DNA of 64,000 nt from Bacteroidales bacterium (GTDB taxonomy: Bacteria > Bacteroidota > Bacteroidia > Bacteroidales > UBA932): the NCBI GenBank assembly GCA_017619675.1, contig JAFZRX010000004.1:181208-245207 (forward strand), read 5' to 3'. Both the position numbers and the translations under genes were made by a program. Shown piece after piece: positions 9,397-21,934 of this stretch. Under the pieces are notes generated by a model. It saw nothing but the letters and a program-made list of their open reading frames with translations. It ran no database searches and had not been told where the DNA came from. The stretch's first letter is position 1, and every line of letters begins with the position of its first letter.

Positions 9397-11409
9397 ATGA
9401 AAAATATATTCAGCAAATTGTTTATTGCAGCGGCGGTGCTCGCCTTTGCAGCGTGCGATCCATTCCTGAACAGGGAGCCTATGTCCCAGATCTCTCCCGA
9501 AGGGTATTTCTCTACAGACGCCCAGGTCAACGCGGCCCTGATCAGGGAATACGCAAACATCCTTCCCGGAAACTCCGGAGGATACGGATACCTGGGGAAT
9601 GACGTGGACACGGACAACCAGATGGACGCCGGAATGGACAACAAGTTCCTCAACAATATGTGGAAGGTGCCCAACAGCAGCAACAACTGGAGCTTCACCG
9701 CACTGTACTATGTAAACTATATCCTGGAGCAGGTCGTTCCCAAATTTGAGGAAGGCAGGATTTCAGGCAACCAGGAAACCATCAAGCACTACATAGGAGA
9801 AACCTATTTCCTGCGCGCATACTACTATTACACCAAGCTCACCCGCTACGGAGACTACCCCATCATCAAGGAATGCCTTCCTGACGATATGGAGATCCTC
9901 CGCGAAGCCAGCAAGCGCTCTCCCCAGAACGAGGTTGCCCGCTTCATCCTTGAAGACCTTGACAAGGCTATAAGCCTGATGGGCGACAACAACATAGGGA
10001 CAACCCGCATCAACAAGGACGCAGCCCTTCTGTTCAAGTCAAGGGTGGCGCTCTTCGAGGGCACATGGCTGAAGTACCACAAGGGCACCGCAATGGTTCC
10101 CGGCGGGCCTGAATGGCCGGGCGGCTCAAGCTACAGCTATCCTGCGGGAAGCATAGACGCAGAGTCCACCTGGTTCCTGAACCAGGCCGCAGAAAGCGCC
10201 AAGGCCGTGGGTGACAAGTATGTTGACAAGCTGACCGACAACACAGGCTTCATGCAGCAGTGGGAATCTGACGCCCCCAACCCGTATTACAACATGTTCG
10301 CTTCAGTTGACCTGAACGGCTTCCCCGAGGTGATCATGTGGCGCCAGTATTCCATCACCTACTCAACCCACTCAGTTCCCCAGGCCGCCGGCCGCGGGAA
10401 CTATCTCCTTGGTCTCACCCGCGGATACGTGCAGAACTTCCTGATGCTTGACGGAAGCCCTATCTACACCCACGGAACCTACGCCGACGGTGACGGCTAC
10501 TATATGGGAGACAAGACCCTGGCCGACGTCAAGAAGAACAGGGACACCCGCCTTTCCATCTTCCTCAAGGCACCGGGCGAGCAGAACGTAGTCTATAACA
10601 TAGGAGACCCCAGAGGTACTGAGGTTGTAGTAACGGAGCCTTATCCTACCATCACTCTTGGAGACTCCGAGCGCGGTTACACCACAGGTTACGCCCTGCA
10701 CAAGGGAGGCGCCCTTGACTGCAACCACTACGCAAACTACGGAGGATACACCGGAGCCATCACCTTCCGCGCCGTGGAGGCCCTCCTCAACTATATGGAG
10801 GCCAGCTACGAACTCAGCGGAAACGTTGACGCCACTTCAGACAGATACTGGAAGGCAATCCGCAAGAGGGCCAAGGTAAGCGAGGACTATATGAACACCA
10901 TCAACCTCACCGACATGGCCAAGGAAGGCGAGTTCGACTGGGGCGCATACAGCGCTGGCAAGCTTATGACGGACAAGGTCCTCTACAACATCCGCCGCGA
11001 GCGCCGCACCGAGCTCCTCTCAGAAGGCTTCCGCAACGACGACCTCCGCCGCTGGAAATCATACGACTGTCTGCTTGACGGCGGTCCTCTTGCAGGTTTC
11101 CAGCCTGAGGGAATCCACCTGTGGAACACCCCTATGGAGGCCTGGTACGGAAGTTCTCTCATAGAGGGACCGGACAACCCCAAGGCCAACGTTTCAGGAA
11201 GGGTCAACAGCGAGTACCTCAGGGTATTCCAGACCGTTAGGACGGAGAACGGATATGACGGATGCCACTGGCACCTTGCCCACTACTTCGATCCAATCCC
11301 TATCAGCGAAATTCTCCTCAACTCGGAGGACGGCCTGACCGCTTCCTCTTCTACCATCTACCAGAATCCTTACTGGCCGGTAGAGGCGGACCTCAGCGCT
11401 ACCAAGTAG
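9397..11409 (+). CDS. susD: SusD/RagB-type starch-binding-like lipoprotein
   Basis: A 670-residue surface lipoprotein that caps the SusC barrel and binds glycan. The lipobox FAAC puts the lipid on Cys20. SusD hallmarks are YFLRAYYYY in the TPR-like N-terminal half and, near the C-terminus, RAVEALLNYMEASYEL, IRRERRTELLSEGFR and DDLRRWK. It is longer than most SusD proteins (about 500-580 residues), with the extra length in the middle ligand-facing part. It follows susC by 18 nt and precedes a strong terminator at 11427, so the two form a discrete transcription unit. Confidence 0.94.
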   Translation: MKNIFSKLFIAAAVLAFAACDPFLNREPMSQISPEGYFSTDAQVNAALIREYANILPGNSGGYGYLGNDVDTDNQMDAGMDNKFLNNMWKVPNSSNNWSFTALYYVNYILEQVVPKFEEGRISGNQETIKHYIGETYFLRAYYYYTKLTRYGDYPIIKECLPDDMEILREASKRSPQNEVARFILEDLDKAISLMGDNNIGTTRINKDAALLFKSRVALFEGTWLKYHKGTAMVPGGPEWPGGSSYSYPAGSIDAESTWFLNQAAESAKAVGDKYVDKLTDNTGFMQQWESDAPNPYYNMFASVDLNGFPEVIMWRQYSITYSTHSVPQAAGRGNYLLGLTRGYVQNFLMLDGSPIYTHGTYADGDGYYMGDKTLADVKKNRDTRLSIFLKAPGEQNVVYNIGDPRGTEVVVTEPYPTITLGDSERGYTTGYALHKGGALDCNHYANYGGYTGAITFRAVEALLNYMEASYELSGNVDATSDRYWKAIRKRAKVSEDYMNTINLTDMAKEGEFDWGAYSAGKLMTDKVLYNIRRERRTELLSEGFRNDDLRRWKSYDCLLDGGPLAGFQPEGIHLWNTPMEAWYGSSLIEGPDNPKANVSGRVNSEYLRVFQTVRTENGYDGCHWHLAHYFDPIPISEILLNSEDGLTASSSTIYQNPYWPVEADLSATK

Positions 11410-11426
11410 TCAATCATACTTTCAAG

Positions 11427-11468
11427 GAAAGGCTCCGCCCTCATGCGGCGGGCCTTTTCTTGTTTTTC
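11427..11468 (+). terminator. intrinsic terminator after susD
   Basis: The arms AAGGC..CCGCC and GCGG..GGCCTT form a GC-rich hairpin followed by a T-rich run. It lies 18 nt after the susD stop and separates susCD from the GH16-GH2 pair. Confidence 0.75.
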
Positions 11469-11517
11469 TTATAGAAAAAATCTATATTGAGAGGCTTTTA
11501 ACCACAAAAATCCACTG

Positions 11518-12432
11518 ATGCCCAGATTTTCAGGCCTGACAATCCTGACCTTTGCCTCTCTTCTGCTATGCAGTTGCGGCAAAGGGAAGGTTTCTGAATA
11601 CGAGCCCCTTCCCAAAGGGTCCGCCGTCACACAATATGACGGAATGGCCCTTGTCTGGCACGACGAGTTTGACATCGACGGGCGTCCGGGACCTGACTGG
11701 AGCTATGAGAAAGGCTTCGTAAGGAACCAGGAACATCAGTGGTATCAGGAGGACAACTGTTTCGTGGAAGGAGGCGCCCTTGTCATTGAGGCGCGCCAGG
11801 AAACGCTTCCTAACCCTGATTACAGCCCCGACGCGCCGCCAAGGGACTGGAAACGCTCCCGGGAGTTCGCCAGATACACATCGGGCAGCATAAACACACG
11901 CAACAGTTTCACTTTTAAGTACGGCAAGATAGAGGTCAGGGCCAAGATCTCCACGGAAAAGGGATCGTGGCCGGCTATCTGGATGCTGGGCAACCAATGG
12001 GGCTGGCCGTACGGCGGCGAAATTGACATCATGGAGTATTACCTTTACAGGGATACCCCTACAATCCTGGCCAACGTGGCCTGGGGGAATGACAGGGGCG
12101 GCGCTGAATGGCGCTCCTCGTACCATCCCCTCTCCCGCTTCCTGGATAAGGATCCGGAGTGGGTGGATAAATTCCATGTCTGGGCAATGGACTGGACGCC
12201 GGAACAAATTATCCTGAGCCTTGACGGAGAGGTGCTCAACACGGTTGACCTCTCTGAATCCGTAAACGGAGGCTTCAGGGGCAATTCCGAGAATCCATTC
12301 AGCAACACATATGAAGATTTTGCAGATTACATACTGCTGAATTACGCGATAGGCGGCCAGAACGGCGGAGATCCTGACGGGTCTTCCTGGCCTCAGCGAT
12401 ATTATGTGGACTATGTAAGAGTATATCAATAA
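11518..12432 (+). CDS. GH16 family endo-beta-glucanase/laminarinase-like lipoprotein
   Basis: A 304-residue lipoprotein with lipid Cys20 (LLLCSC). The GH16 active-site strand GEIDIMEY gives nucleophile Glu168, assisting Asp170 and acid/base Glu173, in the ExDxxE spacing of the laminarinase/agarase branch. Other family features are LVWHDEFD near the start, SGSINTRNSF and WPAIWML. The enzyme should cut internal beta-1,3 (or mixed 1,3/1,4) bonds at the cell surface, feeding oligosaccharides to SusCD. The GH2 gene follows 19 nt downstream, so the two are probably co-transcribed. Substrate cannot be fixed from sequence alone; porphyran or galactan activity is less likely but possible. Confidence 0.88.
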   Translation: MPRFSGLTILTFASLLLCSCGKGKVSEYEPLPKGSAVTQYDGMALVWHDEFDIDGRPGPDWSYEKGFVRNQEHQWYQEDNCFVEGGALVIEARQETLPNPDYSPDAPPRDWKRSREFARYTSGSINTRNSFTFKYGKIEVRAKISTEKGSWPAIWMLGNQWGWPYGGEIDIMEYYLYRDTPTILANVAWGNDRGGAEWRSSYHPLSRFLDKDPEWVDKFHVWAMDWTPEQIILSLDGEVLNTVDLSESVNGGFRGNSENPFSNTYEDFADYILLNYAIGGQNGGDPDGSSWPQRYYVDYVRVYQ

Positions 12433-12442
12433 ACCAACATAA

Positions 12443-15613
<3,171 letters not shown>

Positions 15614-15634
15614 GACAGCAGTTACAGAAAAGAA

Positions 15635-15667
15635 AAAGCCGACGCAAATGCGCCGGCTTTTTTTTGA
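15635..15667 (+). terminator. intrinsic terminator after the GH2 gene
   Basis: A hairpin with arms AAAGCCG-CGC and GCG-CGGCTTT around a short A-rich loop, followed by an uninterrupted T run. It sits between convergent genes and can serve the GH2 side. Confidence 0.8.
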
Positions 15668-15685
15668 TAGGGGCCCGTGAGGGCA

Positions 15686-16057
15686 TTAGAAGCCGCCAAA
15701 GCCTCCGCCTCCGAACTGCTCCATCATTTTGCGCTGATCCTCTTCGTACTTCTTGTACTGATCCTCAGTGAGGACGCTCTTGAGGAAGTCGGTCTGAGCC
15801 TTCATCCTCTTCTGCATGGCCTCCATGTCGAAGCCACCAAAGCCGCCACCCTGTGACATCTGCTCTGTCATCTCCTTCATGTCCTTAACGAAGTAATCAA
15901 CGATCTTCTTGTACTGACCGTCATCAACCTTGCAAACCTCCTTGATACGGTCTGCCTGCATCTTTGCCATGTCCTCCGGATTGAACTGTCCGAATCCCTG
16001 TGCAAAGGCGCCGGTTGTCATAATAAGGGCTGCGAGCCCAATCAAAAATTTTCTCAT
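15686..16057 (-). CDS. small exported Spy/DUF4890-like protein
   Basis: A 123-residue protein with a signal peptide (1-19, ending AFA). The mature part is helical and rich in Met, Lys and Gln, with RIKEVCKVDDGQYKKI and a later LTEDQYKKYEEDQRK segment that resembles the LTxxQ repeats of Spy/CpxP-type periplasmic chaperones and DUF4890 proteins. The C-terminus and a central stretch are glycine-phenylalanine rich (GGGFGGF). Its likely location is the periplasm, with a chaperone or stress role by analogy only. It is a single gene, convergent with the LacZ unit and divergent from the carboxylesterase. Confidence 0.7.
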   Translation of the reverse strand: MRKFLIGLAALIMTTGAFAQGFGQFNPEDMAKMQADRIKEVCKVDDGQYKKIVDYFVKDMKEMTEQMSQGGGFGGFDMEAMQKRMKAQTDFLKSVLTEDQYKKYEEDQRKMMEQFGGGGFGGF

Positions 16058-16185
16058 GATAACAATGATTAAAAAACGTTAACTGATATTTAGACACATT
16101 TTATGCCGTCAGGTAAAAAAATCATTGCAAAATATCTATATTCGTACAAGTACAATCTGACAAACAATCTAAATACCTGATAATT

Positions 16186-17625
16186 ATGCGCAAATCATTA
16201 TTGGCAATTGCAGTCCTGGCGGCGGCGCTGACGGGATGCAAGACAAAAAATCCGGTCCTTACCGTTGAAGGAGGACAGATCCAAGGCGTTGAAACCACCA
16301 TCAAGGGGGTATATGTTTATAAGGGAATCCCGTTTGCGGCACCGCCCGTGGGTGATTTGCGTTGGAAAGAGCCTCAGCCCGTGGTTCCATGGGAAGGAGT
16401 TAAGGTTGCCGACACCTTCAGCGCCGGCGCCGTCCAGTCTCCTCACGATTCATCCAACCCCTGGACCAGCGAATTCTACATGAACGACCCCGAGTTCAGC
16501 GAGGACTGCCTCTATCTGAACGTGTGGACCCCCGCCCCGGGACAGACGGACAAGAAACTCCCTGTTGCAATGTGGATCCACGGAGGCGGCTACACCGGAG
16601 GATGGAGCTGGGAGCCTGAGTTCGACGGAAAGTCTTGGGCTGACAAAGGCGTAGTGATGGTTACCATCAACTACCGCCTTGGCATATTCGGATTCCTGAC
16701 TCACCCGCTGCTCGCCGCTGAGAGCCCTCACGGCGTTTCGGGCAACTACGGAATCCTTGACCAGATTGCCGCGCTCAAGTGGATAGCGAACAACATAGAG
16801 CAGTTTGGAGGCGATCCCGACAACATCACCATCCTTGGCCAGAGCGCGGGCGCGGGCAGCGTAAAGACGCTTTGCGAATCCCCTCTCACCGGGAACCTCA
16901 TCAAGAAGGCAATCATCCAGAGCGGCGGCGGCATAAGCGAGCCGCGCCCAGCGACAGGCGCACAGCAGCCGCCGCAGGGCTTCAACATGCCCGCGGCGCC
17001 CACAGTGCAGGAGATCTTCGAGTGGGCCGGCTACGACACGCTTGAGAAGATGCGCGCCGCTTCTACCGAGGATATCTTCACCCTGGCATCAAGGTACAGC
17101 CAGGCCACGGGACGGCGAGCCAACATCAGCACACGGCCCAACATTGACAACTACGTCTCTACAAAGAGCTTCGATGCCGCAACGTTCGACGGCACAATCA
17201 AGAACATCCCTTATATGATCGGCTACACCCGCGACGACATGGGCAACGGAAGTCCAAAGGATGCGATAGACCTGTTCTGCGTCCAGAGGAACAAGCTTGG
17301 GACGCCTGTTTACGCATACCAGTTCGCCCGCCCTCTCCCGGATGACGAAGCCGGTTCACACGACATGAAGGGCGCGTTCCACTCTTCAGAGCTCTGGTTC
17401 ATGTTCAACTCACTGGAGCACTGCGACCGCCCCTTCACACCGGCGGACTATGCCCTTGCGGAGAGAATCATAACCCATTGGACCAACTTCGCAAAGACAG
17501 GAGACCCGGGCAACGGCTGGAAGGCCTTCACCCTGAGTGCTCCTGAATATATGGTATTCAAGGTAAGCGACGATGAAAAGAAAGATGCCTCCGCCATGGG
17601 TCAACCAGTGGCCAGGGGCATCTAG
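16186..17625 (+). CDS. type B carboxylesterase lipoprotein
   Basis: A 479-residue lipoprotein (LTGC, lipid Cys18) of the carboxylesterase type B / para-nitrobenzyl esterase family. Seen motifs: SEDCLYLNVW (105-114), oxyanion HGGGY (132-136), nucleophile elbow GQSAGAGS (Ser220) and GAFHSSELWF for the catalytic His. At the usual Glu position the sequence reads GYTRDDMG, so Asp seems to replace Glu in the triad. Relatives hydrolyse small carboxylic esters; in Bacteroidales many lie next to xylan or arabinoxylan genes. A paralogue of 499 residues is at 46618-48117 with the same triad change. It ends tail to tail with the aldo/keto reductase gene across a 23-nt pyrimidine-rich gap. Confidence 0.88.
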   Translation: MRKSLLAIAVLAAALTGCKTKNPVLTVEGGQIQGVETTIKGVYVYKGIPFAAPPVGDLRWKEPQPVVPWEGVKVADTFSAGAVQSPHDSSNPWTSEFYMNDPEFSEDCLYLNVWTPAPGQTDKKLPVAMWIHGGGYTGGWSWEPEFDGKSWADKGVVMVTINYRLGIFGFLTHPLLAAESPHGVSGNYGILDQIAALKWIANNIEQFGGDPDNITILGQSAGAGSVKTLCESPLTGNLIKKAIIQSGGGISEPRPATGAQQPPQGFNMPAAPTVQEIFEWAGYDTLEKMRAASTEDIFTLASRYSQATGRRANISTRPNIDNYVSTKSFDAATFDGTIKNIPYMIGYTRDDMGNGSPKDAIDLFCVQRNKLGTPVYAYQFARPLPDDEAGSHDMKGAFHSSELWFMFNSLEHCDRPFTPADYALAERIITHWTNFAKTGDPGNGWKAFTLSAPEYMVFKVSDDEKKDASAMGQPVARGI

Positions 17626-17648
17626 GAGGGTATTTTTTTCTTTTTTCC

Positions 17649-18620
17649 TTACGGCTTTAGGGCACCTACCACGTCATGCGCGCGGTAGGGCTCTTCAAGG
17701 TATGCGACTTCCTCATCGCTCAGAGTGAAGTCCAGGGCGTTGACTGCCGCATCGAAATGTGAAATCTTGGTGGCGCCCACGATGGGGGCGGTGACGCCCT
17801 TGCGGAACAGCCAGCCAAGGGCGACGTCCGTCATGGCGGCGCCGCGCTTCTCCGCGACTTCAGCCACGCGGGCTATGATCTGCATGTCATTCTCCTTTGC
17901 GTGGTCATACTTGCGCTTGAGGGTGAAGTCCGTCTCGCTGCGCGTACTGTCGCTGAACCATTCCTTGCGCGCCAGGTGGCCTCCGGCCAGCGGCGAATAA
18001 GGAATGAGCGCTACGCCGTACTGCTGCGCAACGGGGATGAGGTCGCGCTCGTCCTCCCTGTACAGGAGGTTATAATGGTTCTGCAGGGTTGAGAACTTGG
18101 TCCAGCCGTTCTTTTCGGCGCAGAGCTGCATGTTGTGGAACTGGTATCCGTACATTGCAGAGGCGCCCAGGGCCCTAACTTTTCCGCTTTTTACAAGGGA
18201 ATCCAGGGCCTCCATTGTCTCTTCTATGGGGGTGCCGTAATCAAAGCGGTGTATCTGGTAAAGGTCAAGGTAGTCGGTTCCCAGACGGGTAAGCGTTCCC
18301 TCTATCTCTCTCTTGATTGCCTTGGCGCTGAGATGGCCTTCGTTGAAATAAACCTTGGATGCTATCACGACATCCTCCCTTCTTACTCCAAGGGCCTTGA
18401 GCGTACTTCCCAGGTATTCCTCACTGGTGCCGTGCGCATACTCGTTTGCGGTATCAAAGAAATTGGCTCCAAGGTCAAGGGCGTGCGCCAGCATTACCTT
18501 TGTCTGCTCAGGATTCAGGGTCCAGGGCTGGAAATCAGCGAAACGAACGCCGAAGGACATACAACCCACACATATACGGGATACCTTTATTCCGGTATCG
18601 CCCAACTCTACATACTTCAT
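17649..18620 (-). CDS. aldo/keto reductase
   Basis: A 323-residue cytoplasmic NAD(P)H-dependent oxidoreductase. The aldo/keto reductase tetrad is visible: Asp56 (NFFDTANEY), Tyr61, Lys89 (IASKV) and His124 (YQIHRFD). The C-terminal cofactor region carries IVGATKISH. The length is normal. It is the second gene of a minus-strand pair: the GH2 stop is 5 nt upstream of this start. The pairing suggests handling of a sugar or aldehyde released by the GH2 enzyme, which is an inference. Such proteins are close to YajO/PhrYajO-like reductases, but the substrate is not predictable. Confidence 0.9.
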   Translation of the reverse strand: MKYVELGDTGIKVSRICVGCMSFGVRFADFQPWTLNPEQTKVMLAHALDLGANFFDTANEYAHGTSEEYLGSTLKALGVRREDVVIASKVYFNEGHLSAKAIKREIEGTLTRLGTDYLDLYQIHRFDYGTPIEETMEALDSLVKSGKVRALGASAMYGYQFHNMQLCAEKNGWTKFSTLQNHYNLLYREDERDLIPVAQQYGVALIPYSPLAGGHLARKEWFSDSTRSETDFTLKRKYDHAKENDMQIIARVAEVAEKRGAAMTDVALGWLFRKGVTAPIVGATKISHFDAAVNALDFTLSDEEVAYLEEPYRAHDVVGALKP

Positions 18621-18625
18621 CTATT

Positions 18626-20473
18626 CTATTTTAAAGCGTTAATAATCCTCAGATTTGCCTCCCTGACCTTCTGGACGTCAACCTTGACTTCATTGCGGTC
18701 ATAGGTCATCAGGCCGTTGACTTCTATCTCCACGTCGCTGGTCTGCGTATATACGGCGCCGCTGCAGCCGCGTCCCACCAGGTCCAGCAACTGGCCTGAA
18801 TAGCGCAGATAGGTCTCCGTCACCTCATCCTTTGACTTGTACTGGACATATCCCCAGTTGCGGTCTTCCTGCCAAAGATGGCCGGGCATGGCAAAGCCAA
18901 TTCCGCCGTACTCGCCAACCACGTTGGCCTCCGTGGGGCTCCAGAGGTATTGCTGGGGGTTAGGATAATGGTGGCAGTCAAGGATGTCACCGCAGTTCTC
19001 GTAATGGTTGCCTCCGGAAGCGGCGTTCACCAGGCGGGTGGGATCTTGGCGCTTTGTGAAGGCCACCACGTCGTATGTGTCGAACTGGCCCCAGGCCTCG
19101 TTGAATGGAACCCAAACCACTATGCAGTTGAAGCCCTTGCGGGCGGATATGATCTCAGACCACTCCTTGAAATAGTTTTCCCTCTCCCAGTCGTTTATCT
19201 TTGAGTCCGTTCCTGCGCCATAATCATTGTAGGACCATTTGCCGGAACCGCTGTCGTCCATTGACGGCATGTCCTGCCATACCACAATGCCAAGGCGGTC
19301 GCAGTACCAGTACCAGCGTGCTGGCTCAACCTTTATGTGCTTACGTATCATGTTGAATCCCAGCGCCTTAGTCATTTCCAGATCGTAGCGGAGCGCATCG
19401 TCAGTGGGGGCTGTATAGAGGCCGTCGGGCCACCAGCCCTGGTCAAGCGGACCATACTGGAACAGCGGCTTGTTGTTCAGGCCAAGGACGTTGAAACCCT
19501 TTGAGGATTTTACTATGGAACTCTTGCGGAAGGAGGTGTATCCGTATACGGTGTCAAGCGCCTTGCCTTTCTTGTCCAGAAGAGTGATGCGCAGGCCGTA
19601 GAGATAGGGCTCGTCCGGAGACCAGAGCCTTGGCGAGGCTACGCTGAGCCTTACCCGGTCTCCGGCGGCGGCGGAAGCCTCCGCGAGAACACGCGGATCC
19701 TGGGGGACAACGGACGAATCATAGCCGATGGCTCCTTCAAGGAGTTCAACCTTGACGGAGGCGGCGCCGCCCACGGCGTCCACATCCACTGAGAGCGTCC
19801 CTGCGTCAATGTCAGGCACCGCATAATAATGCTCTATGTGAGATGCGGGGGCGCATTCCAGCCACACGCTCTGCCATATGCCCGTGACAGGGGTGTACCA
19901 GATGCTTCCAGGATTTGTCACCTGCTTTCCGCGGGGTATCTTGGCGCCTTTGTCAGTGGTGTCCAGCACCTTGACTACAAGCTGCTGGGTGCCGCCTTTG
20001 ACATAGGGGGTGATATCAACCGCGAAAGGGGTGTATCCGCCGGTATGGGAAGCCACCAGAGTGCCGTTAAGATACACTTCCGCGGCCCAGTCTACAGCCT
20101 CGAAATGAAGCAGCGTGCGCTGGCGCCTCCAGGAAGAAGGCACGCTGAAAGAACTCCTGTACCACAGGGCGTTGTCCTCCCCCACGCGCTTCCCTACTCC
20201 GGAGAGAGATGATTCCGGTGCGAAAGGCACCAGGATCTGTCCGTCAAAAGAGCGGGGCTGGGCGGCATCCTTTTCAACTATGGCGTAGTCCCAGAGGCCG
20301 TTCAGGCTCTTCCAGTCTCCCCTGAGCATCTGGGGACGCGGGTATTCCGCATGGACGTTGGTCGGACTGACTTCTTCCGCCCATCTGGTGCGGAGCGGAT
20401 TGCCTACCGGATTCCAGGCCATGGCACAGACAGAGGCCAGTAGCATTACAAGGGTACAAAGGTATCTTCTCAT
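18626..20473 (-). CDS. secreted GH2 family glycosidase (short form)
   Basis: A 615-residue protein. I place the start at 20473 because it gives a clean signal peptide (1-19, ending AMA) and a longer frame would run through the divergent promoter. A sugar-binding jelly roll (about 45-210), an Ig-like domain (210-320) and a TIM barrel follow. The likely acid/base is Glu459 (PFNEAWGQ) and the nucleophile Glu521 (VGEYGGIG). This GH2 branch is shorter than LacZ and lacks the C-terminal domains; members include beta-galactosidases, beta-glucuronidases and uncharacterised types. It heads an operon with the aldo/keto reductase. Its promoter is interleaved with that of the thioredoxin-like gene. Confidence 0.87.
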   Translation of the reverse strand: MRRYLCTLVMLLASVCAMAWNPVGNPLRTRWAEEVSPTNVHAEYPRPQMLRGDWKSLNGLWDYAIVEKDAAQPRSFDGQILVPFAPESSLSGVGKRVGEDNALWYRSSFSVPSSWRRQRTLLHFEAVDWAAEVYLNGTLVASHTGGYTPFAVDITPYVKGGTQQLVVKVLDTTDKGAKIPRGKQVTNPGSIWYTPVTGIWQSVWLECAPASHIEHYYAVPDIDAGTLSVDVDAVGGAASVKVELLEGAIGYDSSVVPQDPRVLAEASAAAGDRVRLSVASPRLWSPDEPYLYGLRITLLDKKGKALDTVYGYTSFRKSSIVKSSKGFNVLGLNNKPLFQYGPLDQGWWPDGLYTAPTDDALRYDLEMTKALGFNMIRKHIKVEPARWYWYCDRLGIVVWQDMPSMDDSGSGKWSYNDYGAGTDSKINDWERENYFKEWSEIISARKGFNCIVVWVPFNEAWGQFDTYDVVAFTKRQDPTRLVNAASGGNHYENCGDILDCHHYPNPQQYLWSPTEANVVGEYGGIGFAMPGHLWQEDRNWGYVQYKSKDEVTETYLRYSGQLLDLVGRGCSGAVYTQTSDVEIEVNGLMTYDRNEVKVDVQKVREANLRIINALK

Positions 20474-20489
20474 ACTATTCGCATTTATA

Positions 20490-20497
20490 CAAAAATA
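20490..20497 (-). promoter_or_regulatory. -7 box TATTTTTG for the GH2/reductase operon
   Basis: It reads TATTTTTG leftward, 16 nt before the ATG at 20473. Only 3 bp separate it from the opposing -7 box at 20501-20508. Confidence 0.5.
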
Positions 20498-20500
20498 GAT

Positions 20501-20508
20501 TATATTTG
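20501..20508 (+). promoter_or_regulatory. -7 box TATATTTG for the thioredoxin-like gene
   Basis: An exact TAnnTTTG match, 5 nt before the ATG at 20514, predicting a leaderless or nearly leaderless transcript. It diverges from the box at 20490-20497. Confidence 0.55.
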
Positions 20509-20513
20509 TTAGT

Positions 20514-21101
20514 ATGAAAAGAATATTTGCCATAATTATTGGACTTCTTTGCCTTGGGACGGGTCTCAGGGCACAGACCGCCGTTCAGGAGGATCTTGAT
20601 CCCCAATACGCCGCAGACCTCATTGCCAAGGGTCAGGCGGTGCCGGATTTCACGCTCAATGACATTGACGGAAAGAGTGTAAAACTGAGCGATTTCCGCG
20701 GCAAGACCGTCCTGCTGCTCTTCTGGGCGTCCTGGTGTCCTGACTGCCGGGCGGAAATCCCCCAGATAAAGGCCATGAACACCCTTGCAAGTCCGGATAA
20801 AGTGGCATTCGTTTCCGTTTCCTTTGACAGGGATATCGACACCTGGAAGAAGTTCGTTCCGGAAAACTCCCTGCCCGGGGTTCAGTTGTTCGACCCGGAA
20901 GGAATGAAAGAATCCAAGATTGGTGAAGCATACCACATCAAATGGATTCCTTCAATGTATGTGATTGATCCTGAGGGTAAAGTGATCCTTGGGACGGTGA
21001 TGGCAGGCAAGGCGGCCGCCGCCCTGCTTGGAGCTCCGTCCACCGGAACGCGCTCCCTTTTCACCAACGACCTTTGCACAGACGAGAATTGCGAGAATTA
21101 G
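20514..21101 (+). CDS. exported TlpA/ResA-like thioredoxin-fold protein
   Basis: A 195-residue protein with a signal peptide (1-20, ending RAQ). A thioredoxin/AhpC-TSA fold follows with active site WCPDC (Cys75, Cys78) and [13 protein letters not shown] carrying the cis-proline. The role is thiol-disulfide exchange in the periplasm. The CPDC sequence differs from the CGPC of the longer TlpA-like protein at 50135. A short C-terminal tail with a Cys ([10 protein letters not shown]) is unusual. The reading frame overlaps the next gene (NnrD) by 28 nt if that gene starts at its TTG. Confidence 0.85.
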   Translation: MKRIFAIIIGLLCLGTGLRAQTAVQEDLDPQYAADLIAKGQAVPDFTLNDIDGKSVKLSDFRGKTVLLLFWASWCPDCRAEIPQIKAMNTLASPDKVAFVSVSFDRDIDTWKKFVPENSLPGVQLFDPEGMKESKIGEAYHIKWIPSMYVIDPEGKVILGTVMAGKAAAALLGAPSTGTRSLFTNDLCTDENCEN

Positions 21102-21922
21102 TTCCGGATTATCTGAGGCCGCTGCTCCTGCGGCGGAAGGACGATAGCCATAAGGGAAACTATGGCCATCTGCTTCTGGTATGCGGGAGCGACGCATACA
21201 GCGGCGCGGCGGTGCTGGCGACAGGCGCAGCCCTGAAATCAGGCTGCGGCCTGGTGACCCTGCACTCCCCCGCGCGCGCCCTGCAGGCCGCGGTGAACAG
21301 ATACCCTTCGGCCATGTTGTCAGAGGACCCCGCAGGGTGCTTCAGCGTGGTTCCGGAGCGGCTGGAAAGGTTTTCCGCGATAGCCGTAGGCCCCGGGCTG
21401 GGGCAGGCCCCGGAATCGCTTTCAGCGTTGCAGGGGCTCCTGCAGGCAGCCCGCGCCGCCGCCATCCCGATGGTCATTGACGCTGACGCGCTCAACCTCA
21501 TCGCCGCAAATCCCCAGCTGGCGGCCATGATTCCCGCCGGCTCCGTAATGACTCCCCACGCCGGGGAGTACAGGCGGCTCCTGCACAGGGATCCCCTTCC
21601 TGGGGAGTATGTAAGCCTGTGCGGATGCGTCACGGTCCACAAGGGCTGGCATTCGCACATCGTCACCCCATCGGGCGAAGCCTATATGAACACCACGGGC
21701 AACGCCGGAATGGCCAAGGGCGGCAGCGGAGACGTGCTCACCGGCCTCATAGGAGGCCTGCTCGCCCGCGGATACCCCGCCGCCCCCGCCGCCTTGCTGG
21801 GCACCTGGATCCACGGCTTTGCAGGCGACTGCCTCAGCCGTGAATGCACCCCCGAGGCCTACAGCAGCCTTGACCTGGTAGAAGCGCTGTACAAGGGATT
21901 CAAGGAATTATATCAACACTAA
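21074..21922 (+). CDS. nnrD: ADP-dependent NAD(P)H-hydrate dehydratase
   Basis: A 282-residue cytoplasmic repair enzyme that dehydrates damaged NADHX/NADPHX using ADP (or ATP). Family signatures: KGNYGHLLLVCGS near the start, VGPGLG, DADALNL, TPHAGEYRRL, and the nucleotide-binding motif NAGMAKGGSGDVLTGLIGG. The protein lacks the YjeF N-terminal epimerase domain that is fused to it in many bacteria. The best start in frame is a TTG at 21074, inside the end of the thioredoxin-like gene; no ATG fits before the conserved core. The overlap implies translational coupling. The start is uncertain by several codons. Confidence 0.88.
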   Translation: MHRRELRELVPDYLRPLLLRRKDDSHKGNYGHLLLVCGSDAYSGAAVLATGAALKSGCGLVTLHSPARALQAAVNRYPSAMLSEDPAGCFSVVPERLERFSAIAVGPGLGQAPESLSALQGLLQAARAAAIPMVIDADALNLIAANPQLAAMIPAGSVMTPHAGEYRRLLHRDPLPGEYVSLCGCVTVHKGWHSHIVTPSGEAYMNTTGNAGMAKGGSGDVLTGLIGGLLARGYPAAPAALLGTWIHGFAGDCLSRECTPEAYSSLDLVEALYKGFKELYQH

Positions 21923-21934
21923 AACTATACCGCC

